From Actinobacillus capsulatus DSM 19761 (GTDB lineage Bacteria > Pseudomonadota > Gammaproteobacteria > Enterobacterales > Pasteurellaceae), in NCBI RefSeq assembly GCF_000374285.1, contig NZ_KB893932.1, positions 103,180-167,179 on the forward strand: a stretch of DNA of 64,000 nt, given 5' to 3'. Under the pieces are notes generated by a model. The model saw nothing but the letters and a program-made list of their open reading frames with translations. It made no database searches and was not told the origin of the DNA. Positions 10,272 through 21,300 of this stretch are shown here, piece after piece. A program made the position numbers and the translations under genes. How positions within the stretch are numbered: the stretch's first letter is position 1; each line of letters begins with the position of its first letter.

Positions 10272-10324
10272 GATGTTATTCCTTTAATAAATTCTTGTAA
10301 TACGTAATCTGCGATAAGCATCAG

Positions 10325-12079
10325 TTAAAAACTGTAACCGATATTAAAACCAGTCACATGTTTAGAGGTTCTAAATCCTTCCGGATGGCGCATTGGTCTG
10401 CCGACAAAATAGTCGTAATAAAACCCTTTCCAACCACCTCGCAAGCCAATTACCGTCCCCATTAAATGGTGACCTAAACGAGAATTGCCGTCTAAGCCGG
10501 AGACTCGTCCACCGTCTAATCCCCAATAAAACCAGTGTCCACGATTGCCCACATTCCAACTCAATTCATTACGCCAATACCAGCCTCGTTCACCCGACAG
10601 CGATAATTCACCATCAAAACCACGTACACTATGACGACCACCGATACTAATACGGTCTTGGGCAATTAACGGCGTTTTATTCCATTGTGCATTGACGCTT
10701 GTATGAAATTGCCAAGCTTGTCCTTCTAATTCAAACGGCTTCTTATAATCGATAGAAGCGGTGACGATTTTAGGGCGGGACGTCCCCTCGTTGTATGCTT
10801 CTTCTGGAGCGCTGATTGCACCTCGCACGCCGGTACCACGCTTAAAGTGCATATCCAGTTCTAAAATGGCATTCCCTACATATTCTTTATGCTCAATGCC
10901 AGCTTCCCAACCTGCCATTCGGCGGTGTTGTACTTCCACTTCCGCATTATCCACAAAGTTTTTAGAACTACGAGACCAAAATCCACCGGAAAGTGTGGTC
11001 TTACGTACCGCATCTCGATATAGCACACGAGAGAGCGTTAACTTATCTGTTTCACTTTCGCCGGCATATAGATAATTTTCAAAAGCACCAAACACTTGTT
11101 GGTGATAACGGTTACTCGAATGGTTGGCAGTTAGCTGCCAATAACCGAAAGGAATGGAATAATAGAAAGAAAGGTTACGGCTGGCACGCTTCCCCTCATC
11201 ATCCGAATGACGTTTGATGCTATGGGTAAAGCTGGTATAGAAAAGGTCGTTTGCCGAAAAAATATTATCCCAAGATAAGGTTGCCGATGCCTGCCATTTA
11301 CCGGTTGAGGTCGAGCCGGAATCCTCTAAACCGAGATTAAGACGAAACGGAATCGCTTGAGCATAACTGATTTTTAAATCGCTTTCGCCGACTTGACTGC
11401 CTTCGCCTTCACTCGGCAAAATTTCAATATTGGCATCTGCTGTCGGCACGCGCTTTAAGTTCTCTAACGATTGTTCAATATCACGTACATTTAAAATATC
11501 GCCTTTCTCAAACGTTAAACCGGTCAGCGCATGTAACGGGGTAAAGCGAGGCACGATGCCACTATCCGCCACCAATGTATGACGTATCTTGCCCGCAATC
11601 ACGGTCAATACTAAATCGCCGGATCGTAAATCCTGTTCCTGTGTCACAACGCGTGTGGTCACATAACCTTTTTCAATAATATTATTCTGCGTTTGCTTCA
11701 TTAAAATGCCGAGACCTTCTCCACCTAAACAATGCGGTAAAGTCAGTTTTAAATCAGCAACGGCTTTATTAAATGCCCATTGAAATTGACTAGATTGATT
11801 TGATGCTTCAGCAGAATAATCTATTAAAGAAATACGATGAATAGGATAACAAGGCGATTCGTCTGTCGGAATCTGTAAATGACTTTCTTGACGAGTATCC
11901 ATTCGGATATCGGCTTGCGGGGTAAATTGCGCTTCTCGTTGCTGCGCTTGCTGTTGCTGGCGTTGCTGTTCCACAGCATCCAAATCATTTAAGACCGGAT
12001 CGATTGTGGGAGCAGCGAAGGTAAATAAGGGAAAGGTAAGAAAAGAAGAATAAATTAGAGGTTTTAAATTTAAAGACAT
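10325..12079 (-). CDS. cdiB: CdiB/FhaC/ShlB-family outer-membrane transporter (TpsB)
   Basis: A 584-residue protein of the usual TpsB length. It has a short signal peptide ending near FTFAA, then a Gln-rich linker (residues about 35-50), two POTRA-like domains (about 75-225) and a 16-strand barrel region ending in the outer-membrane type C-terminus GFNIGYSF. The conserved L6-loop motif appears as GGRHSVRGF near residue 480. It exports the partner exoprotein encoded immediately downstream (53-bp gap) across the outer membrane. The frame is intact, in contrast to the interrupted cdiA. Whether it serves only this partner or another TpsA elsewhere cannot be told. Confidence 0.9.
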   Translation of the reverse strand: MSLNLKPLIYSSFLTFPLFTFAAPTIDPVLNDLDAVEQQRQQQQAQQREAQFTPQADIRMDTRQESHLQIPTDESPCYPIHRISLIDYSAEASNQSSQFQWAFNKAVADLKLTLPHCLGGEGLGILMKQTQNNIIEKGYVTTRVVTQEQDLRSGDLVLTVIAGKIRHTLVADSGIVPRFTPLHALTGLTFEKGDILNVRDIEQSLENLKRVPTADANIEILPSEGEGSQVGESDLKISYAQAIPFRLNLGLEDSGSTSTGKWQASATLSWDNIFSANDLFYTSFTHSIKRHSDDEGKRASRNLSFYYSIPFGYWQLTANHSSNRYHQQVFGAFENYLYAGESETDKLTLSRVLYRDAVRKTTLSGGFWSRSSKNFVDNAEVEVQHRRMAGWEAGIEHKEYVGNAILELDMHFKRGTGVRGAISAPEEAYNEGTSRPKIVTASIDYKKPFELEGQAWQFHTSVNAQWNKTPLIAQDRISIGGRHSVRGFDGELSLSGERGWYWRNELSWNVGNRGHWFYWGLDGGRVSGLDGNSRLGHHLMGTVIGLRGGWKGFYYDYFVGRPMRHPEGFRTSKHVTGFNIGYSF

Positions 12080-12260
12080 AAAGAACTGATTAAAAAATAA
12101 TTAAAACTGATCGGATGAGTCTATACAATTCAATATAGATCGTAAAGCATATTTACATATCTACGCCATTTATATTCTTTTTATATATTTTTAGAAATAA
12201 AAATCTATCCCTACTTATATTCATTATCTTTCTTATTTTATAAACTCAGACCCCAAAAAA

Positions 12261-12282
12261 AATGCGACCCGAAGGTCGCATT
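12261..12282 (-). terminator. Rho-independent terminator of the trimeric autotransporter gene
   Basis: Read on the minus strand, a 9-bp perfect stem (AATGCGACC / GGTCGCATT) closes a TTCG tetraloop and is followed by a run of T. It lies 24 bases after the adhesin stop codon and before cdiB, so the adhesin and the cdi genes are probably separate transcription units. Confidence 0.88.
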
Positions 12283-12306
12283 TATTCATTTGTTTAGGCT
12301 AATTAA

Positions 12307-15300
12307 TTACCATTGGTAACCTACACCTACACCACCAGAGTAGTGACCAGCACTGTTTGCAGTACCATTCACTTTAAGGATAACTTTACCGTTATCACTT
12401 GCTCTTGAGTAGCCTACCGCTACTGCAGATGCGCCGCTATAAGCGCCACCTGCTACAGCAACCATTGATTTACCCGGAAGCATTACTTGTGGTAATGATG
12501 AAGCTGCCGCTGAGTTCGCACCGATACCACGAACACGTTTATCTAATTTAGATACACGGTTATCAATGTTCGCTACGTTTTGTGCAACACTTCTTAACTG
12601 ACGTACGTTTACAGCGTCGTTATCAGCTTTACCATCTGCTACGTTGTTAATACGTATTTCAGATTTACCGTCTGCGCCCGTTACTTTGATTGCAGAACCG
12701 TGTTCATCTTGTACCGTACCAACTGTTGCAGTGTTACCGTCTTTGCCTACAGTGACTGTGTCAAATGTCGGTGTTGCTGAAGTTGCAATTGCAATATTTG
12801 AACCATCTTGAGTAATCTCGATGTTATTGCCTGCTTTCACGCCCACTGTATCGCCCATCGCAACGTTAGATTTCGATGCGCCAGTCACTTTACCAGTTGA
12901 TCCTTCAACTGTGCCAGCTTCAATGTTCCAACCTTTCGCAACGTCATTTTGTAAGTTCGTTACGTTTTGGTTAGTTGCATGTAATTGGCTACCGTTTACA
13001 GCGTCCGTACTTGTTGCACTTACTTCACCCGCTTTCACGTTAGTAACTTTGTTACCACCGTTATTTAAACCATTGCTGGTTAAATTCACGAGTGAATCAG
13101 CGAAGCTTACGCCTTTCTCGGATACTTTCGTACCGCCGGCTGTTAAGCTACCGTCTTTGCCTAAATCAACATCCTTGTTTAAGCCCACTGTGAGTGAACC
13201 ATTAGTTACGGTTGTAGTTACATTACCGTCACCTTTCACTTGGATTGTTTTACCAAGACTTTGTTTCACTTCAGTGCCATTGTCATCTGCTAAACCGAAA
13301 CCACCGCCTTGCTCTGCGTCTGTTACGCTAGAGATAGCTGTTTGGAGGTCACCGATATTCGCAGCATTCTTCAATGTATCGCCTTTCGCATCTGCAAGTT
13401 TAGTACCACCTAAACCACTTTCTACGTTAGTGATTTGTTTGTTACCTGCATTGATGCCGGTTTCTGCAGAGATTTTCACATCACCCGCAGTTAAGCCGTC
13501 TTTCGCTAATGAGACTTTATCACCAACTTTCACACCGTCATTGTTCATGATAGTGTCGCCAGCTTTAATGCTACCGTCTTTACCTAAGTCAACATCTTTC
13601 GCTAAGCCAACAGTTACGTTTGTGCCATCGTTATTAATTTCGATGTTCTTACCGTTTGCAAAGTTTACAGTGTCACCCGGTTTAACGTTAGTTGAAACAT
13701 TACCGTTAGTTTGAATGTTCCAGCCTTTATTAGCCACTTCGCTTACTGCATATAATTGGCTACCGTTTACTGCATCAGTACTTGTTGCATTCACGTCACC
13801 AGCAGCTACGTTAATAACTTTGTTACCGCCGTTATCTAAGCCTTTAGTAGTTAAGCTTACTGTATTACCACCGTTTGCCGGAGTAATCGTTAAGCCGTTA
13901 CCTTCAACTACTGACTTATCACCACCTGCGTTAGTAAATGTTGCGCTCGTTAAATCCGTTAACGTTCTCGCCATCTTAATGATGAGTGCGCCATCTACGT
14001 TATCAACACGTAAGTTCTTATCAGTAACATCTGCCGCAGTGCTTAAGTTACCTTTAATAGTTAACGTTTCGTTAAGTTTCTTAGTAACTACTTTACCGTC
14101 GTCACCTACGAATTTTAAGCCATCGTTAAGGGTTGCAACTTCTTCCTGCTCACCATTTGGTGTTTCATAAACGATACGAGTTTTCGTTTCGCCATCTTTA
14201 CCATCAACACCTGGTTTGCCTTGCTTAACAGTAATTGTGCCGTTAGAACCGTCTTTACCATTGATACCGATTGTGCCGTTTGCACCATCTAAACCAACAC
14301 CGGTTTTACCGTCTTTACCGTTAACTGCAATTGCACCGTTGCCGTCTTTACCATTGATTGATACTGCATCTTGGCCATTTTCGCCTTTAATGCTGATACC
14401 ATCTTTACCGCTGATAGAAACGCCATCTTTACCGTTTTCACCTTTAACAGTGATGACGCCAGGCTCTTTATCGTTACCCACTGTTACGTTGTTAGTTAAG
14501 CCGATTTGAAGTGCTTTCTTACCGTCTTTTTCAATAACTTCAGTTTTCACGCTACCGTCACCAATAACAGTAACTGTTTTACCTAAATCCGCTTTAACGT
14601 CGTTGTTATTTTCATCAGTTAAACCAAAACCACCGGTTGTCGCGTTAGTTAAGTTATTTACTGAATCTTTTAAGTCACCTACATTAACTGCGTTAGTTAA
14701 AACATCACCTGTTGCATTTGCAAGGTCGACTTTATCACCGTTACGGTTTACTAAGCCGCTTGTTACATTAGTAATTTGGTTATTACCATTGTTTAAGCCC
14801 TTATCAGTTAAGCTAACAGTCTTAGCTGCATCAGCACCTTTGATAGTTAAACCGTCTTTGTTAATTACAAGTTGGTCATTAACATCGTTACCAAATGTTG
14901 CTGTCGTTAAGTTAGTTAAGTTTTGTGCTAGTTTAACGATTAAGTCGCCACCTACGTTATCAACACGGATATTTTCAGCTGTTGCCGTATCAGCTTCAGC
15001 TAATCCGCCTTTAATGGTTAAGGTGCTATTTAGTTTCTTATCAATTACTTTGCCGTCGTTACCTACGAAGCTTAAACCGTCATTTAAGGTTGAAACGTTA
15101 TGTTTAGTACCGTTTGCATCTGTATAAACGATACGAGTCATACCGTCTTTACCGTTTGCACCATCAGTACCGTCAACACCTGCTGCACCTTTCTCTACAG
15201 TAATTGCACCGTTAGAACCGTCTTTACCGTTGATACCGATTGAACCGTCTTTACCGTTTAAAGTAACGCCAGTTTTACCATCTGCACCTTTAACGCCGAT

Positions 15301-18300
15301 TTCACCATCTTTACCGTCTTTACCACCAACTGTTAAGTTGTTGTTTAACGCGAAGGTTACGTTATTCGCATCTTTAGTGATAACGATGTTGCCATCTGTA
15401 TTCGCTAAATCTACGGTTGCATTTGGCGTTACAGTCGTTTGGTTATTACCGTTATTAACTGTTAATTTCCAACCTGCATTTGCAGTTGCATTTACACGCT
15501 CTAATTGGTCTTTATTCACAGCATCTTTGCCGTCTTTACCATCAGCAACGTTAGTAATACGACCATCTTCTTTAAATGATACGCCGTCTTTACCGTCTGC
15601 ACCTTTCAACGTTAAGCCGTTTTGACCATCTGCACCACGAGTGCCAACGATAGACATACCATCTTTGCCGTCTTTCGCAAATTTAACTTCTGCATCCTTA
15701 CCGTCTTTACCGTCAACGATAATACCAGAGAAGGTTGGACGTTCTGCAATAACGATATTTAAACCTTTATCGCTTTCACGAACACCTACGTTACGATCTG
15801 ACGCTGCATTTAAGCCAGCTTCAGTGTTGATACCACCTTTAATCGCTAAAGTATCGTTTAGTTTCTTAGCAATTACTTTGCCATCGTTACCAACGAAGTT
15901 TAAGCCATCGTTAAGTGTCGCAACTTCTTCTTTATCGCCGTTTGGTTTTTCGTAAACGATACGTGTTTTGCTTTCGCCATTTACGCCATCGTTACCATCA
16001 AGACCTTTAGCACCTTGAGCAACAGTAATATTTGCGCTTGCATTTTTACCGTCTTTGCCCGGAGCACCTGTTAAGCCGATAGAACCGTCTTTGCCGTTTA
16101 AAGTCACGCCGGTCGTGCCGTCTTTACCTTTAACACCAATAGAACCATCTTTACCATCCTTGCCATCTTTACCAGGACCACCAACGGTTAAGTCGCTGTT
16201 AAAGCCGAAGGTTACGTTATTACCATCCTTAGTAATAATGATGTTGCCATCTTTATTTGCTAAATCTACTGTCGCATTTGGCGTTACAGTTGATTCATTT
16301 GTACCATTATTAGTTAATTTCCAACCTGCTTTCGCTGTTGCATTAACTTTTTCTAATTGGTTTACATTTACGGCATCCGTACCGTTTAAGCCAGCTTTTA
16401 CATTAGTAATTGTGTTATTACCGTTGTTTAAGCCTTTACCTGTTAAGCTTACTGAATCACCTGCTTTAGGTGTAATCGTTACACCATTACCACCGATAAT
16501 TGTGTTGTTGCCAGCAGCATCTGTAAAGTTAGCGCTTGTTAAATCCGTTAACACTTTCGCCATCTTAACGATCAATTGACCGCCTTCATTATCAACACGT
16601 AAGTTCTTATCAGTTACTTCAGCAGTTGAAGTTAAGTTACCTTTAATTGCTAAGGTTTCGTTTAGTTTCTTAGCGATTGAAGTTCCTTTATCGCCTACAA
16701 AATGTAAGCCGTCTTTAAGGGTTGCAACTTCTTCTTTCTCACCATTCGGTTTTTCGTAAACGATACGAGTTTTGCTTTCGCCGTCTTTACCATCGTTGCC
16801 ATCAATGCCTTTCGCACCTTTCTCAACTTTGATTGACGCTTTACCTTCTGCACCATCTTTACCGTCTTTGCCGTTTACACCGTCAACGCCGTTAAATACG
16901 ATTGCATCTTTAGTAATTGTTGTACCATCTTTACCATCTGCGCCTTTAACACCGATAGTTCCGTCTTTACCATCCTTGCCATTTACAACTACATCGCCTT
17001 CTAAAGCAACAACTAATGCTTTATCCGCTGCGTCTGCTGTAACAGTAACACCGTCTTTACCTTTAATTTGGATAGTCTTACCTAAGTCTTGTTTAACTTC
17101 AGTACCTTTATCATCTTTTAAGCCAAAGCCGTCTGTTGTAATGTTTTTAACGGTTTCTTTTAAGTCACCTACGTTTACAGCATTTGTATCAACTGCATTT
17201 GTAAGATCTGCTTTGTTACCCGTTGCATCAGTTAAACCGCTTGTTACGTTAGTAATTTGGTTATTACCGTTATTTAAACCTTTATCAGTTAAGCTAACTG
17301 TGTTTTCAGGTTTATCTGCAGAGATAGTTACACCATCTTTACCTACAACCGTCTTATCTGTTGCTGTATTACCAAATGTTGCAGTTGTTAAGTTAGCTAA
17401 GTTTTGTGCTAATTTCACAACTAATGCGCCATCTTGGCTATCCACACGCACGTTCTCTGAACTTGCTGCCGCGTCGTTTGCTAATGAACCTTTAACGGCT
17501 AATGTGTCGTTAAGTTTCTTAGCAATCTTGTCGCCTTGGTTACCGATAAAGTTTAAGCCATCGTTAAGGGTTGCAACTTCTTCTTTAACTGGTTGACCAT
17601 TATCGTCTTTAGTTTCATAAACGATACGAGTTTTGGTTTCACCTGGTTTGCCATCAAGGCCTGGTTTACCGTCTGCAACGCTGATATTAGCGCTTGCACC
17701 GTCTTTACCATCAGTACCACGAGGGCCTGTTAAACCGATTGAACCGTCTTTACCGTTTAGAACAACTGATGAACCGTCCTTACCGTTAACACCGATTTGA
17801 CCGTCAACACCATCTTTACCGTCTTTGCCATCTTTACCTACAGTGAGGTTGTTATTTAAAGCAAAAGTAACGTTGTTATCGGTTGTACCTTTAGTAATTA
17901 CGATATTACCGTCTGTGTTATTTAAGCTTACGTTGCCTTGAGGACCAACATTCGTTGAATTAGCACCGTTAGCAGAAATATTCCAACCTGCGTTTGCTGT
18001 TGCATTTACACGCTCTAACTGGTTAACGTTTACTGCATCAGTACCGTTTTTACCTTCAGCAACATTAGTAATTGTGTTATTACCATTGTTTAAACCTTTA
18101 TCGGTTAAGCTAACTTTATCACCTGTATTTGGAGTGATTGTTACGCCATTACCACCGATAGTTGTGTTGCTATCTGCAGATGTGAAAGTTGCGTTAGTTA
18201 AATCTTTTAACTCTTTCGCCATCTTGATGATTAATTCACCTTTCTCGTTATCAACACGTAAGTTCTTATCAGTTACATTAGCATTTTCATCTAAGTTACC

Positions 18301-21300
18301 TTTAACTGCTAAAGTTTCGTTTAGTTTCTTAGCGATCACTTCGCCTTTATCACCAACGAATTTTAAGCCATCGTTAAGGGTTGCGACTTCTTCAGTAGTT
18401 GTTTTACCGTCTTTAGTTGTTTCATAAACGATACGAGTTTTACCATCCTTGCCATCAACGCCCGGTTGACCGTTTTTAACCGTAATCGAACCGTTTGCAC
18501 CATCTTTGCCGTTTAAGCCGATTGTGCCGTCTTTACCGTTGATAGAGACGCCATCTTTACCGTTTTCACCTTTAACAGTGATTACGCCAGGTTCTTTATC
18601 GTTACCAACTGTTACTGTGCTATTTAAGCCGATTTGTAATGCTTTACCGTTGCCATCCGTAACAACTTGTGCATTCACACCATCTTTACCAGTAACTTTA
18701 ATTGAAGTACCTAAATCCTGTTTAACTTCATTACCCGCTGAATCTTTAAGACCGAAACCACCGGTTGTTGCATTGGTTAAATCTTTAACCGTATTTTGTA
18801 AGTCACCAACGTTTACCGCATTTGTTAATGTTGTGCCGTTAGCATCTTTTAATGCAACTTTATTACCATCGTTACCCACTAAACCACTTGAAACGTTCGT
18901 AATAATGTTATTACCGTTGTTTAAGCCGTTTTCAGTTAAGCTAACTGTCTTAGTTGCATCAGCACCTTTGATTGTTAAACCATCTTTGTTAATTACAAGT
19001 TGGTCATTCGCATCTTTACCAAATGTTGCTGTCGTTAAGTTAGTTAAGTTTTGTGCTAATTTAACGATTAAGTCGCCATTTACGTTATCAACACGGATAT
19101 TTTCCGCTGTTGCCGCCCCCGCTTCTGCTAATTCACCTTTAATGGTTAAGGTTTCATTTAGTTTCTTAGCAACCGCACCGCCTGTATTTCCTACAAAGCT
19201 TAAGCCATCATTTAAAGTAGAAACGTTATGTTTAGTGCCGTTAGGATCTGTGTAAACGATACGCGTCATGCCGTCTGTACCATTTGCACCGTCTTTACCA
19301 TCAACACCAACTGGACCTTTCGCTACAGTAATTGTGGCTTTCACACCATCTTTACCATCAGCACCTTTAGGACCAGTTAAGCCGATTGAACCGTCTTTAC
19401 CGTTAAGAACAACTGCTGAGCCATCTTTACCGTTAACACCGATTGAACCGTCTTTGCCGTCTTTACCACCAACTGTTAAGTTGCTGTTTAAAGCGAAAGT
19501 AACATTGTTGTTATCTTTAGTAATAACGATGTTGCCATCTTTATTTGCTAAATCTACCGTTGCTTTTGGTGCTACATTTGAGCTGCTTGTGCCATTAACT
19601 GTTAAGTTCCAACCTGCTTTAGCTGTTGCATTAACTTTCTCTAATTGGCTTACGTTTACTGCATCAGTAGCGTCCTTACCTGCTGCGACATTAGTAATTG
19701 TGTTACCGCCATTATTTAAGCCGTTATTGGTTAAACTTACGGTTTTATCTGTACTGCCGTTAGCCGGCGTAATTGTAATGCCATTGCTATTAATAGTTGT
19801 ATTTGCATTACCCGCCGTAAAATTAGCGCTTGTTAAATCTTTTAATGTTTTCGCTAATTTAACTTCTAATTTACCTTCAGAACCAACTACACCAATATTT
19901 TTATCAGATAAGTTAGTTTCTTCAGCACCGCCAACAATGCTTAATGTTTCACCTAATTTACGATGGACATTAACATTTGTGTTATCACCAACAAAGTTTA
20001 AGCCTTTCGCCGTTAAATCATTACCTAAGTTAGTAATATTTGTTTTTAAAGTATTGTGTGAAGACTGTAATTGATCTTCTGTTGCAGCTTGACCAGAAAC
20101 GATATTATTCGGATCAAAAGTCTTATTCGTTAAACCATTAACTGTACCTTTAGTACCATCAATAGTTACTTTCTTATCACCAGAACCAATATTCACGGTG
20201 TTATTTAAATCAAATGTCACATTATTATTCGCATCTTTAGCGATTTTAATGTTGCCATCTTTATTGTTTAGACGAACCGTTGCATTTGGTGCAATATTCG
20301 ATTTTTCATCGTTATTGACCGCTAAGTTCCAGCCAGCTTTAGCTGTTGCGTTAACTTTTTCTAATTGGCTTACATTTACAGCATCCGTCGCATCTGTACC
20401 TGCAGAAACATTCGTGATTTTGTTGCCACCATTGTTTAAACCATTTTCAGTTAAACTAACATCTGTTTTACCTGGCGCAGCTTTAACTGTTACCCCGCTA
20501 TTACTAACGGTAGTATTACCTGTAGTTACAGAACCATCTTTAGTTAAATCTAACGTATTGTTTAAATTAACTTTTACTTTACCGTTATCAACGGTAGTAT
20601 TGATATTTTTATTACCGCCAACAACCTCGATTTTCTCACCTAGTTGTTTAGTAACATTGTTACCGTCTTCGGCTTGTAAACCGAAACCACCGGCTACTTT
20701 ATTCGATAAGTTTGTAACATTTTGGTTTGTCGCATAAAGTTGACTACCATTAATCGCCTGTTTACTATCCGCCGAAAGCGTACCGTTTGATACGTTATTC
20801 ACAACGTTATCACCCAGATCAATCGTCGCACCGTTAGCAACGGTTAAACCATTGTTTGCAGTAACATTACTAAAAGTAACATCTTTCTTAGTCGCAATTA
20901 CAACCGATTTATCATCAGCAATTGAAACGTTGATATTATTACCTGCTTTAAAGTTAGCGGTTTTATTTATCGGAGTAACATCTTTCGCTTTTTGACCTTC
21001 AACTTGTAATTCCCAACCTGCTTGAACCGTAGTATTTAGATTGTTAATACTATTTGTATTGTTAGTTACATTTTGGTTAGTTGTATATAATTGGCTACCG
21101 TTTACTGCATCTTTACTGTTTGCACTAACATCACCAGCAGTTACATTTGTGATTTTCTTATCACCTGCATCAATGCCGTTCTTAGTTACTGACGGACCGC
21201 CAGTAATAGTTAAACCCTCTTTATTAACAGTCGTATCACCAATCTTTACTGACCCATCGTTAGTTAAATTTAACGTGTTGTTTAGATTAATTGCGATCTT

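Noticed and set aside
14216..19500. Regularly spaced short repeats that could suggest a CRISPR array
   Set aside because: The repeats are in-frame codons for collagen-like GKDG and neck motifs within one open frame; there are no unique spacers of constant length.
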